A DNA stretch of 64,000 bases from assembly GCF_002127545.1 (NCBI RefSeq), contig NZ_MUBK01000011.1, positions 57,946 through 121,945 on the forward strand. Reading direction: 5' to 3'. The stretch is from Xenorhabdus beddingii. GTDB taxonomy: Bacteria; Pseudomonadota; Gammaproteobacteria; Enterobacterales; Enterobacteriaceae. Shown here piece after piece: positions 35,195 through 44,262 of the stretch. The notes beneath the pieces are model-generated. The model did no database searches and was not told the DNA's origin. It saw only the letters and a program-made list of their open reading frames with translations. The position numbers and the translations under genes were made by a program. How positions within the stretch are numbered: the stretch's first letter is position 1; every line of letters begins with the position of its first letter.

Positions 35195-36324
35195 GATTAT
35201 TAATGACACTGTGCCTCAGTTTTCTGTTGATGTCATGCCAAAGTCAACCACAGCCCGTTGATTCCGTAAAACCGGTTCTCGTCAGTGATACCCATGAACA
35301 ATCGTTGGAAGATTGGCCGGCACTGGCTCCGATTAATCCACCAGAAGGTTTAAGGGCTTGCTGTGCTTTCGGCTATCACCTTAAGGCACAACTGTGGGAT
35401 GTTCCCATTCCTTTCTACGACATTGACAATATTGTTGAAGCCGAAAAATTGGGAGAACATCACTACAATGACAGTATTATCGGTGCCAGTGCCGCGCTGT
35501 TAGGCATAAGCAATGAAAAAGTGGGTCTGCTCTATACTCATCAGGGCGGCTTTATTGACATTTCCCATGTGAGAGATACCGCAGACTATACGCTCTATTT
35601 ATTCAGCCAGATTTATGCCCATCTTGGTCAAGAGTGGGCATTAACCCTGCATAATGAACTTGCGGCGCGTAAAATTCATTTTCCGGCTTTTATACCGCCG
35701 GAAGATCCCGCTGAACGCTATACCTTAAGTGCCTATTTAGCCGCTAAAATGGCTTTTCAGCTTGCAGCTTGGCATGAAATCGCGCAATGGTATGGCTATC
35801 AATCCGTTCCGGGTTTTTCAGAAGGCATTTCGGCGTTTTCCCCGGAAGATCTCTATTCGAATCTGTTGGGCGCACGGCTGGCATTGACGCTGATCCTGGA
35901 AGGCCATGCTTCCTCTGTCACTCAGTTTTCAACCTCAATGGCGAATATCCTGCCGATCACCTTAAATAAACTGGGCGCTTATTCCAGATCAGGGACAAAA
36001 GAGATGTTCGATAGCGTGGATGGATTATGGTGGAACAGTTATCAACGCATTCCCGAAAAGTTTTTAGTATTGCACCGGAATTATGATATCCAAGACCACC
36101 GCTATCCCTTCATGCCTTCCGGTAAAGAAGACTTTGCCTTGCGTCTGGCTTTACCTGAGCATTATCAGCATTTTTCGTTGGATAAACTGGCTGAATTTCA
36201 GTTATGGACAACCCATGAGATGAAAAATCTACCTGTTCCAAAACAATATTGGACAGCCAAAGATTTTCAAATGCTGGCGGAATATGCCCAACGTGAAGAT
36301 GAGAAGCAGCGATTGGTTAAATAA
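35191..36324 (+). CDS. DUF4056 lipoprotein
   Basis: 377 residues starting at TTG 35191, overlapping the previous stop (TTGA). ATG 35203 is an alternative. The lipobox LLMSC lies at about 12-16. The DUF4056 core is visible: LRACCAFGYHLKAQLWDVPIPFYDIDNI, GLLYTHQGGFIDISHVRDTADYTLYLF and the WHEIAQWYGYQ segment with a His-Glu pair. The conserved His/Glu/Asp residues could form a metal-type active site, but the function is unknown. It is third in the operon with the two outer-membrane proteins. Confidence 0.8.
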   Translation: MRLLMTLCLSFLLMSCQSQPQPVDSVKPVLVSDTHEQSLEDWPALAPINPPEGLRACCAFGYHLKAQLWDVPIPFYDIDNIVEAEKLGEHHYNDSIIGASAALLGISNEKVGLLYTHQGGFIDISHVRDTADYTLYLFSQIYAHLGQEWALTLHNELAARKIHFPAFIPPEDPAERYTLSAYLAAKMAFQLAAWHEIAQWYGYQSVPGFSEGISAFSPEDLYSNLLGARLALTLILEGHASSVTQFSTSMANILPITLNKLGAYSRSGTKEMFDSVDGLWWNSYQRIPEKFLVLHRNYDIQDHRYPFMPSGKEDFALRLALPEHYQHFSLDKLAEFQLWTTHEMKNLPVPKQYWTAKDFQMLAEYAQREDEKQRLVK

Positions 36325-36357
36325 TTGACCATCGCATCTATCAAATTGATTTTATTT

Positions 36358-36384
36358 AGGAATATACCCAAAAGGTATATTCCT
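36358..36384. terminator. Hairpin between the DUF4056 gene and the MarR gene
   Basis: AGGAATATACC (36358-36368) pairs with GGTATATTCCT (36374-36384). No long T-run follows on either strand, so termination strength is uncertain. Confidence 0.5.
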
Positions 36385-36413
36385 GACAAATTGCAAATTA
36401 GAGAAAAATCAGC

Positions 36414-36935
36414 CTACTTACCCAATACCCGGCAGATTGGTGTATGCCGTTTAATCAACTCTTGCAACACCTCTTTCAACAACTGACTTTTGCCACTGCC
36501 CAATGACTCCAGCACGCTTTTTTCATGAGATTCAGCTTCGGTCAGCAAGCCTTGTACCACTTGCAGCCCCGTTTCCGTTAGACGAACCAATGTAACCCGG
36601 CGATCACCGCCCCCATTAGAAAAACGTGTGACGTATCCCTGTAATTCCAAACGCTGCAAAACACGGGTAATGGTGGGTTGTTTACTGACCGTCTTCTGTG
36701 CCAACAGGCTGATGCCTATCGGGCCACTTCCCGCCAACGCCGATAATACCCGCCATTCCAGCACTGACAGCCCCCGCGTTTCAACCGTATCATGGAATTC
36801 AGCGGAAACCAGCATCCACGCCTGCCCAAGCAAGGCAGGCAAGTAATTGTCAACAAACACTTTTGAATCTGGCATACGTTGAACAACCTTTTTTATCTCA
36901 GGAAGTTTTTTGTTGTCCGATTCTAAAAGGTTCAT
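36414..36935 (-). CDS. MarR-family transcriptional regulator
   Basis: 173 residues from ATG 36935. The frame also opens at TTG 36956 and there is an internal Met at 36875; no strong ribosome binding site decides. The winged helix is clear: LSVLEWRVLSALAGSGPIGISLLAQKTVSKQPTITRVLQRLE and the wing GGDRRVTLVRLTETG. MarR proteins are dimeric repressors released by small aromatic ligands. It lies downstream of, and codirectional with, the gentisate dioxygenase-like gene, so it likely responds to an aromatic acid and controls that gene. Confidence 0.88.
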   Translation of the reverse strand: MNLLESDNKKLPEIKKVVQRMPDSKVFVDNYLPALLGQAWMLVSAEFHDTVETRGLSVLEWRVLSALAGSGPIGISLLAQKTVSKQPTITRVLQRLELQGYVTRFSNGGGDRRVTLVRLTETGLQVVQGLLTEAESHEKSVLESLGSGKSQLLKEVLQELIKRHTPICRVLGK

Positions 36936-37082
36936 GCGTGAAAAACACGTCAACAACCGTTATTCCGTCAATATTTTCCTGATAACAGTGAGCCAAATCG
37001 CGGAACATATGTATCCAACCCCCGTCGTTTCAATATCATGTAGGTTGTCACCACAGATGAAGAAATAACGGACAACGCATCT

Positions 37083-38222
37083 CTATCCTCCCACCGGTTG
37101 ATGTCCATCGTTATCAGTCAGGGCTTCTTCGTAATACAACTGTAATGCCTGCATGACCGGCAGATCACCGAAACAAAACAGGCAGGCATCTTCTGTTTGT
37201 GAGGTATTCACATGCTCATGGAATGCCCACGAAGGAACGCAGAAGATATCCCTCTCCTGCCAGTCAAACCGCTGACCGTCAATCACGGAATAGCCCTGTC
37301 CTTTCACCACCTGATAGATAAAACTGCCGGTATGTCGGTGTGCCTTGCCAATGAAGCCAGGTCTCAACAATTGCATGCTGGCACCAAGAGTCGGCATCAC
37401 ATGGCCGCCGGTTAGCGGATTGGTGTAGTACATCAGAATGTCATCAAAAGGTGAACCTTCTGAAACGCGGGCGTACTGCTGCAAGGCTTCATAAGTGGCT
37501 GCCCATTGATATCTGAATAAAGGAGAAGAGGGTTTATCCCAACCGACATTTTGGGGGCGCAAGGCAGGTGCCCCCCAAAGTGCAACAGAGGCATCGACAG
37601 GCTCCGTCACCGCTTGGCGCAAATCAGGGTGCACCTTATAAAAACCGGCCTCCAATACATTGACCAATGGCATATCCAGACCGTCCTGCCAGATACACTG
37701 GGAACCCTCGGGATCAACACCGTGTTCATGCCAAGTCCCATTGGGAGTCAGGACGAAATCATTCACTTCCAGCGGTATCTTCTGCCCATCGACAATGGAA
37801 TAAGCTCCACTCCCTTCCATAATAAAACGCAGTGCGGAAGCCGTGTGAGCATGAGCTGATGAGGATTCACCCGGCCGCATGGTTTGAAGCCCGGAGTAGA
37901 GCAATCCCACCGCAGTAGAGAACTTCGGCCCTTCAGCATTGTTCAGATAAACCACGCGACGCCCCGCTTCTTCCGGTGTAACCAAATCAGCCGATTTAAG
38001 GACGTGATCGCGTAGATCACGATAACGCCACAGTACGGGAACCGAAGCCGATTTGGGTTGCCAGGGTTCAATGGCATTGACAATGCTCCAGAGCGCCCCT
38101 GCCCTGTACTTTTCCAACTCCTTGTAATACGCCAACAATTCAGGACTATCAGCAACATTGGCACGGCCGGCAATATCTTCCCTGCATTGATCATGAGATT
38201 GAGTATTTTCTTGTTGAGACAT
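37083..38222 (-). CDS. Gentisate 1,2-dioxygenase-like double-cupin protein
   Basis: 379 residues from ATG 38222, with AGGAGA upstream; a longer frame to 38285 is unsupported. Two cupin domains are visible. The first is around SSAHAHTASALRFIMEGSGAY (about 122-142) with the metal-binding His-x-His. The second is around GKAHRHTGSFIYQVVKGQGYSVIDG (about 296-320). The family opens the ring of gentisate (or salicylate) with Fe(II) and O2 to maleylpyruvate. No maleylpyruvate isomerase or hydrolase gene is nearby, so the pathway is incomplete in this window. Confidence 0.87.
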   Translation of the reverse strand: MSQQENTQSHDQCREDIAGRANVADSPELLAYYKELEKYRAGALWSIVNAIEPWQPKSASVPVLWRYRDLRDHVLKSADLVTPEEAGRRVVYLNNAEGPKFSTAVGLLYSGLQTMRPGESSSAHAHTASALRFIMEGSGAYSIVDGQKIPLEVNDFVLTPNGTWHEHGVDPEGSQCIWQDGLDMPLVNVLEAGFYKVHPDLRQAVTEPVDASVALWGAPALRPQNVGWDKPSSPLFRYQWAATYEALQQYARVSEGSPFDDILMYYTNPLTGGHVMPTLGASMQLLRPGFIGKAHRHTGSFIYQVVKGQGYSVIDGQRFDWQERDIFCVPSWAFHEHVNTSQTEDACLFCFGDLPVMQALQLYYEEALTDNDGHQPVGG

Positions 38223-38334
38223 GGGTATCTCCTGTACGGATAAGATTGAAAATAACGGCAATGGCGTTTTCAAATGCTTCCGCATAACAACGGGTCGGAT
38301 CTGGATATTAAACCCATATTATATTTTTCGCTCT

Positions 38335-38366
38335 AATAATGAACAGATAAAATAATGAACAGCAAA
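38335..38366 (+). repeat. 16-bp tandem duplication upstream of the TerF-like gene
   Basis: AATAATGAACAGATAA (38335-38350) is followed by AATAATGAACAGCAAA (38351-38366), 14 of 16 identical. Confidence 0.75.
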
Positions 38367-38475
38367 AATGCCGCAGGACGATTTTTGTTATTACCAGTAA
38401 GAAAATTTTATCAATGAAACAAAAGTCATTAACATAGCAAAGAGCATTAACGACTCACTTAAAAGGACATTATTT

Positions 38476-39729
38476 ATGGATCTTCAGGCAGGGCAAAATA
38501 TCGTTTTATCGACGACTTCTCTTCGGCTAACACTCTCTTACCCAGCAACATCTGCTTTTCGCAGTGAAGTAGATACCTCCGCTTTCTTATTGAATGCGAG
38601 TGGGAAAGTCAGGGGAGATAGCGATTTCTACTTTTACAATAATCCCGCCGCCATCGATAACAGCTTGATTTTAGAAACCTCTCACCAAGGCAGCGTGATC
38701 ACGGTGGATCTGACAAAAATAGATGTCAATGTGAGCAAAATTGCGATCACACTGGTGATAGATGGCCCGGATTCTGTTGCTGGTCTTCAACAATTGAGAT
38801 TTGAAGCCCAAAATGTTGCCACCTTCACGGTTTCAACCGCCGGCAGAACGGAAAAGGCCATGATTATTGCTGAAATTTATCGGCATTCTGGCAACTGGAA
38901 GCTCCGTGCTCTTGGGCAAGGGTTCAATGGCGGATTGGAGCCTCTGGCAGTGAATTTTGGTGTGGATATAGAGCAACCCGCACTGTCAAATAATCCACCG
39001 CCGATCCCAACCATCAGTCTTGAGAAAAAGCTACAGGATAAAGCGCCACACCTCGTAAACCTTGCCAAAAATGCAGCCGTCAGCCTGAATAAGCACAAGC
39101 TGCAAGCGGTCAAGGCCAGGGTCGCATTTGTGCTTGATGCGTCAGGGTCAATGCTCGCTCAATTCAAAAAAGGCCATGTGCAAGCTGTTCTGGATCGTAT
39201 TGCGGTACTGGCCGTGCAATTTGACGATGATGGGTCAATGGATGTCTGGGGTTTTGCCGCAAAACACAAAAAATATCAGGATGTGACGCTGGATAATCTT
39301 GATGGCTATATTCATGCAATCCAGACCTCTGTAAAACGCGCCAGATGGGAGATCCTCCCTAACCTCGGCGGCACAAACAATGAACCGCCAGTCATGGAAG
39401 AAATTATCGACTGTTTTAAAGACAGTGATCTGCCTGTCTATGTCGTGTTCATTACGGATGGTGGAATCAGTAAAACGCGTCAGATTAAGGATGCCATTCG
39501 ACGTTCAGCCAATTATCCTATTTTTTGGAAGTTTGTTGGTTTGGGGGGATCGAATTACGGGGTACTAGAAAATCTCGATACCTTTACCGATCGTCGTTTG
39601 GATAACACCCATTTTTTCGCAATCGACAATTTTGCCACGGTAAAAGAAGACGTACTCTACGATCTGTTGTTGACAGAATTCAAAGACTGGCACGATGCTG
39701 CGGCTGCCGAACAGATCCTGTCGTTATGA
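38476..39729 (+). CDS. terF: TerF-like protein: TerD domain plus von Willebrand A domain
   Basis: 417 residues. Residues about 1-165 are a TerD-like domain ([23 protein letters not shown], then [21 protein letters not shown]). A proline-rich linker is followed by a VWA domain (about 210-410) with MIDAS DASGS in [13 protein letters not shown] and FITDGGISK. This fusion is TerF, a Ca- or Mg-binding scaffold of the Ter system. The acidic Ca-binding loop at the TerD N-terminus is degenerate compared with terD at 946. It stands alone, 37 kb from terC-terD. AAGGA precedes the ATG. Confidence 0.85.
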   Translation: MDLQAGQNIVLSTTSLRLTLSYPATSAFRSEVDTSAFLLNASGKVRGDSDFYFYNNPAAIDNSLILETSHQGSVITVDLTKIDVNVSKIAITLVIDGPDSVAGLQQLRFEAQNVATFTVSTAGRTEKAMIIAEIYRHSGNWKLRALGQGFNGGLEPLAVNFGVDIEQPALSNNPPPIPTISLEKKLQDKAPHLVNLAKNAAVSLNKHKLQAVKARVAFVLDASGSMLAQFKKGHVQAVLDRIAVLAVQFDDDGSMDVWGFAAKHKKYQDVTLDNLDGYIHAIQTSVKRARWEILPNLGGTNNEPPVMEEIIDCFKDSDLPVYVVFITDGGISKTRQIKDAIRRSANYPIFWKFVGLGGSNYGVLENLDTFTDRRLDNTHFFAIDNFATVKEDVLYDLLLTEFKDWHDAAAAEQILSL

Positions 39730-39746
39730 AGATGTCGTTATGAATC
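39719..39746 (+). repeat. 14-bp tandem duplication over the TerF-like stop codon
   Basis: TGTCGTTATGAAGA (39719-39732) and TGTCGTTATGAATC (39733-39746) are adjacent and agree at 12 of 14 positions. The stop codon TGA is copied. Confidence 0.75.
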
Positions 39747-39764
39747 TACCGTGATGAATAACCA

Positions 39765-39789
39765 TAAGCGCCCCAAATTAGGGCGCTTA
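39765..39789. terminator. Convergent terminator
   Basis: TAAGCGCCC (39765-39773) pairs with GGGCGCTTA (39781-39789). It lies between two convergent genes; the T-runs are weak. Confidence 0.65.
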
Positions 39790-39817
39790 GTTTGCTGGAA
39801 ATACCAATAATGTGGGT

Positions 39818-41593
39818 TTATCCCAATATTTCATAAAGCCGCTTAATTTCCTTTCTCCACATCTCCTGATTTTTCAGCTTTTGATGTTTTGGTTTCCGCG
39901 CCAAATCCTCCGTCAGATTTTGCTCCAAGACCACAATGCGCCGGAGAATATCCTCTTCATCCGCTAATCGCTCCGGTTCATCATGGGGGATTTCCTTATC
40001 TTTCATCACGTCTTTCTGACCGGAAATGACTTTTTCATTAAGAAACTGATAATACCCATCACTGGATGTCACTTCTTCCAGTCTGCCATTTTTGATCAGC
40101 AAAAATCGGTTGGCGACGTTATCAATAAATGCCCGATCATGCGAGGTGATTAATATCGTCATTTCGTTATTAATCAACTCACTTTCCAATTCCATCTTGC
40201 CGAAAATATCCAAATGGTTGGTGGGTTCGTCAAGGATCAAGAAATTGTGTTTATTTAATTTCAATATCAAAAACATCAGCCGGGAACGTTCACCACCGCT
40301 TAATCGCCCCACCTGTTTATTAAAATCCGCATATTCAAAACCGGTTGCAATCAATTGTTGTTTACAGGTGATATCATCAATATTCGGCGCATTCTTTCTT
40401 ACCGCAGCAAAGATCGATTCATTCAGCGGAATTCTCTCCAGTTCCTGATCGAGATAACCCATATTACACTGCGGGGAGAACGTGATATTTTCGGTATCAT
40501 AGGCCGAATTATCCAATCCGCCATCATTTAAAGACCTGGCCTTTTTATAGGCGTCAACAATAGTGTGAATCAGGGTGGATTTCCCCACGCCATTATCACC
40601 CAGCAGGGCAATTCTATCTCCCGGTCGGATATACCCATCGTTAATGGAAAATAAAGGATTAAACTGTTCATCCTGCTGATAGCCAATCCATTTTTCCCCG
40701 ATCCGCAGCATATTTTTCGATTTTATCGTGTCAGCATCCAACGATAATCGATAGGTTTCCCCTTCCGTTAGCTTGGTTTTGCCTTTTTCAAGTTTTTCTA
40801 CCCGTTTTTCCATCGACTTGGCTTTTCGGGCAAATTTTTCGTTATCGTAAATTTTACCCCACAATGCCAGACGCTTGGCACTTTCCTGTATGCGCCGAAT
40901 GTTCTTTTCTTCTGCTTTCAAACGCAAGGCATCCGCTTCATCCTTTTCTTGCAACGCAATAAGCGCCTGACTGAATGGCAGGGAAAAAGCGATTAGCTGT
41001 TGATCACGCAAAAAGATCGTCTGGTTGGTGACGTTATCCAGAAAATTTCGGTCATGGGAGACAATAATAAAGGCACTCTTCAGGCTGTTATTAAAGAAAT
41101 CCGCGAAAAATTTCAGGGTATTGGCGTCCAAGTGGTTACTGGGTTCATCAAATAAAATAATATCGGGTTCCACAACCGCGCTCATGGCAAACATCAACTT
41201 GGTCTTTTGTCCACCGCTGAGATCAGCCACTTTAGTAGAAAAATCAATCTCCTGAAAACCAAAATCATAAAGCATGGAGACCGCTTTATAATCACCATAC
41301 TCGTCAACTTGTTTTACTTTTTGGGAAATAGACTCAAACAAGGTCATTTCAAGCAATTCATCATCAATAAACTGAGAAACCATTTCCAATCTCAAACCAT
41401 TGGCGTATTCAATGAATCCCTCATCCGGCTTGTCAATGCCGGCCAGTAGCTTAAGCAAATGAGTTTTCCCTGTACCGTTATAACCGACCAAAGCAATTCT
41501 GTCGTTTTCTTTAATAGCTATGGAGAGGTTATTAAATAATGGCTTGGAATTAATGCTAAAGTTAATCTTGTTACAATGAATCAGCGTTGACAT
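39818..41593 (-). CDS. ABC-F family ATPase
   Basis: 591 residues with two nucleotide-binding domains in tandem and no membrane segments: Walker A GYNGTGKTHLL (about 37-47) and GDNGVGKSTLI (about 333-343), signatures LSGGQKTKL and LSGGERSRL, Walker B LFDEPSNHLD and LDEPTNHLD. The long charged linker between the domains is the P-site tRNA interaction motif region. ABC-F proteins act on ribosomes, either as translation factors or as antibiotic-resistance proteins. This copy is AT-richer than its neighbours and is not one of the obvious core paralogues (Uup, YheS, EttA, YbiT), so ribosome protection is possible. Confidence 0.85.
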   Translation of the reverse strand: MSTLIHCNKINFSINSKPLFNNLSIAIKENDRIALVGYNGTGKTHLLKLLAGIDKPDEGFIEYANGLRLEMVSQFIDDELLEMTLFESISQKVKQVDEYGDYKAVSMLYDFGFQEIDFSTKVADLSGGQKTKLMFAMSAVVEPDIILFDEPSNHLDANTLKFFADFFNNSLKSAFIIVSHDRNFLDNVTNQTIFLRDQQLIAFSLPFSQALIALQEKDEADALRLKAEEKNIRRIQESAKRLALWGKIYDNEKFARKAKSMEKRVEKLEKGKTKLTEGETYRLSLDADTIKSKNMLRIGEKWIGYQQDEQFNPLFSINDGYIRPGDRIALLGDNGVGKSTLIHTIVDAYKKARSLNDGGLDNSAYDTENITFSPQCNMGYLDQELERIPLNESIFAAVRKNAPNIDDITCKQQLIATGFEYADFNKQVGRLSGGERSRLMFLILKLNKHNFLILDEPTNHLDIFGKMELESELINNEMTILITSHDRAFIDNVANRFLLIKNGRLEEVTSSDGYYQFLNEKVISGQKDVMKDKEIPHDEPERLADEEDILRRIVVLEQNLTEDLARKPKHQKLKNQEMWRKEIKRLYEILG

Positions 41594-41823
41594 CTTTGTG
41601 TCCCCATCGTAAAAACCTTCATTAATTTCAGAATGATGATGACTTCAGTCAACATTTATATATTCAAATAGGAATGAGATCAAGCCATCATCGTAATACA
41701 TGAAGATATAACCGTACATTTTTATGTATCTTAATGTTATTATTTACCTGGCTAAGTAACTTATGTGAATAAATCTATTTTAAACGTCAATAATAAATTA
41801 TCCAAATAGTGATTTTAACATCC

Positions 41824-41860
41824 AAAAAAAACAAGGCACATTCAATATTGAATGTGCCTT
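41824..41860 (-). terminator. Terminator of the Ail/OmpX-like gene
   Basis: A perfect inverted repeat AAGGCACATTCAATATTGAATGTGCCTT-type stem (14-bp arms, 41833-41846 and 41847-41860) is followed on the minus strand by G and a run of eight T. Confidence 0.88.
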
Positions 41861-41903
41861 ACCCCTGGAAATATTGGCGTTAATTTTTAGAAAAAATCAT
41901 TAT

Positions 41904-42485
41904 TTAAAACCGATAGCCTATGCCGATATTAAACCCATTGATGCTATGACTGTTATCATTGAATTTTGCTGATGTCCCTTCATAACCTGCATAAAGGCTG
42001 AGGTTTTGAATTGGATTTACTTCCACACCCGCACCATAGGCTATATGAGTCGATTTTTTATTCACATTGGCAGAATGAGAGACGGTTTCCCCATTTTTTT
42101 TCAAATAGGTTCCGTTAATAGAGACATCAATTTTTGAATGTGCAAAACCCAATAAACCATATACACTCACATAATCATTAATACGGTAAGCAGGCCCGGC
42201 CATCAGTGAATAATATTTCACATCAGCATTGCCTTTCTCAACCGAGTTATTATCTTTGTGGCTATCGCTTTCACTGCCTTTCATATACGTCAATGAACCA
42301 ATAATACTGACAGGAGAATCCCATTCATAACGGTAGTGAAGATTCACTCCGCGAATATTCTTAAAATCCTGAACCTTGCTTTGTGCATAACCTACAGCAA
42401 CCGTATTCGTATCTGCATAAGCGAATGAGCCATACATAAAACCAGATACAACTAAAGTTGCAAGAAGCGCTTTTTTCATCACCAT
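41904..42485 (-). CDS. Ail/Lom/OmpX-family outer-membrane protein
   Basis: 193 residues. A signal peptide ends near SFAYA. An eight-strand barrel follows: VAVGYAQSKVQDFKNIRGVNLHYRYEW at the start, AYRINDYVSVYGLLGFAHSKID in the middle and NGFNIGIGYRF at the end, the C-terminal signature with a final Phe. Extracellular loops are short and charged (GSESDSHKDNN). Members mediate adhesion and serum or antimicrobial peptide resistance. AAGG about 9 nt before ATG 42485 supports this start. Confidence 0.9.
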   Translation of the reverse strand: MVMKKALLATLVVSGFMYGSFAYADTNTVAVGYAQSKVQDFKNIRGVNLHYRYEWDSPVSIIGSLTYMKGSESDSHKDNNSVEKGNADVKYYSLMAGPAYRINDYVSVYGLLGFAHSKIDVSINGTYLKKNGETVSHSANVNKKSTHIAYGAGVEVNPIQNLSLYAGYEGTSAKFNDNSHSINGFNIGIGYRF

Positions 42486-42864
42486 TAATAATTACCTTTC
42501 ATGTTTACTAACTGTTTAAAGTATAGATAGTTTCTGCGATATATCGAGGTAAAACGCAGTAAATATAAATATCTTTGAATAAATGATATAGAACATCATT
42601 ATTACTTATAGGAATATTATATAAAGAAAATCAAATTAATTTTCCATCTTAAATAGATATCAAACTGATATCTATAAACATTTATTTTTTATATTGCTTC
42701 ATTACACTGTCATTTTGTAAATTATCTAAAATTTTTTCCTAATTTTACTAGTTAACAATAAGATGGGGTATGAACATCGTATTTATATTCTTAAGCAGAA
42801 CCATTTTATTGATATCCGCAATATCAAACCAATTTCACCCTGCGATCCACGAAAGGAAATGACA
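42486..42864. other. Divergent intergenic region, 379 bp
   Basis: Very AT-rich. It holds the promoters of the Ail-like gene (-) and of metY (+). The frame of metY extends upstream to 42763 but without coding signs. No SAM riboswitch pattern recognised. Confidence 0.45.
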
Positions 42865-44139
42865 ATGAAATTAGAAACGCTATCCATCCATGCCGGTTAC
42901 TCACCTGATCCTGCAACGAAAGCCGTGGCTGTCCCTATTTATCAAACAACGTCCTACGCTTTTGATGATTCCCAACATGGTGCTGATCTCTTTGATTTGA
43001 AAGTTGAAGGTAACATTTACTCCCGTATCATGAATCCCACCAATGACGTACTGGAAAAACGGGTCGCCGCTTTGGAAGGGGGAATAGGTGCGCTGGCTGT
43101 CGCTTCTGGCATGGCGGCAATCACCTATGCTATCCAGACCATCGCAGCCATCGGGGATAACATTGTCTCCGTCGCAAAATTGTATGGCGGAACGTATAAC
43201 TTAATGGCGCACAGTTTCCCCAATCTTGGGATTGAAACTCGTTTCGTTGATCATAACGATCTCGTTGCCATTGAAGCGATGATTGACGGAAAAACCAAAG
43301 CGGTTTATTGCGAATCCATCACCAATCCAAGTGGGAATATCGTTGATATCCAGGCCCTGGCTGATATTGCCCATCGGCATGGTGTTCCCCTTATTGTCGA
43401 TAATACTGTCGCAACGCCTTATTTATGCCGTCCGTTTGAATATGGCGCAGATATTGTTGTCCATTCCCTGACCAAATATATCGGGGGACATGGCACCAGC
43501 ATTGGTGGAATGGTTGTCGATGCCGGTAAATTCCCTTGGGCGGAACATCAAGATCGCTTTTCGATTTTAAATACGCCAGACCCGTCGTATCACGGAATAA
43601 ACTATAGCGAACATTTTGGCGCTGCGGCTTTTATCGCTCGCTGCCGTGTTGGGCCACTGCGCAGTACAGGCGCGGCACTCTCTCCCTTTAATGCTTTTTT
43701 AATCCTACAGGGTCTTGAGACATTGGCTCTTCGGATGGAGCGCCATACTGAAAATGCCCTGAAAATTGCGCAGTACTTAGAAAAGCACCCTCAAGTTTCT
43801 TGGGTGAAATATGCAGGATTACCGACACAGCCTGAGTATGATTTGGCAGTCCGTTATATGGGGGGAAAACCGGCTTCTATTCTGTCCTTCGGCATCAAGG
43901 GAGGGGAAAAAGCAGGTATACGCTTTATTGACGCCCTGCAACTGATCGTGCGGCTGGTCAATATTGGTGATGCCAAATCACTGGCCTGCCATCCGGCCTC
44001 GACAACCCATCGTCAACTCAATGATGAAGAGCTGATAAAAGCGGGAGTATCACGCGATCTGGTTCGCTTATCTGTTGGCATCGAGCACAGCGATGACATT
44101 ATTGCCGATCTTGCACAAGCACTGGATGCCGCAAAATAG
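42865..44139 (+). CDS. metY: O-acetylhomoserine sulfhydrylase-type PLP enzyme (MetY)
   Basis: 424 residues from ATG 42865 ([12 protein letters not shown]), with AAGGA 8 nt upstream. It is a Cys/Met-metabolism PLP enzyme: [11 protein letters not shown] (about 26), [22 protein letters not shown], and the PLP lysine in [14 protein letters not shown] (about 210). The C-terminal half is the long MetY type ([19 protein letters not shown]). It makes homocysteine or cysteine from O-acetylhomoserine or O-acetylserine and sulfide. It stands alone in its transcription unit. Confidence 0.93.
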   Translation: MKLETLSIHAGYSPDPATKAVAVPIYQTTSYAFDDSQHGADLFDLKVEGNIYSRIMNPTNDVLEKRVAALEGGIGALAVASGMAAITYAIQTIAAIGDNIVSVAKLYGGTYNLMAHSFPNLGIETRFVDHNDLVAIEAMIDGKTKAVYCESITNPSGNIVDIQALADIAHRHGVPLIVDNTVATPYLCRPFEYGADIVVHSLTKYIGGHGTSIGGMVVDAGKFPWAEHQDRFSILNTPDPSYHGINYSEHFGAAAFIARCRVGPLRSTGAALSPFNAFLILQGLETLALRMERHTENALKIAQYLEKHPQVSWVKYAGLPTQPEYDLAVRYMGGKPASILSFGIKGGEKAGIRFIDALQLIVRLVNIGDAKSLACHPASTTHRQLNDEELIKAGVSRDLVRLSVGIEHSDDIIADLAQALDAAK

Positions 44140-44171
44140 TTTTCAATATTGTTTGTTAATTTAATGATAAG

Positions 44172-44203
44172 TCATCGATATCAATATATTTTGATATCGA
44201 TGA
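44172..44203. terminator. Perfect hairpin after metY
   Basis: TCATCGATATCAA (44172-44184) pairs with TTGATATCGATGA (44191-44203). There is no T-run, so it is a weak or bidirectional terminator. Confidence 0.5.
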
Positions 44204-44262
44204 AATGATCAAGAAGATGATTTTCGTCATATAACCACCCAAACTGTCCTTTTCCCCGATGG

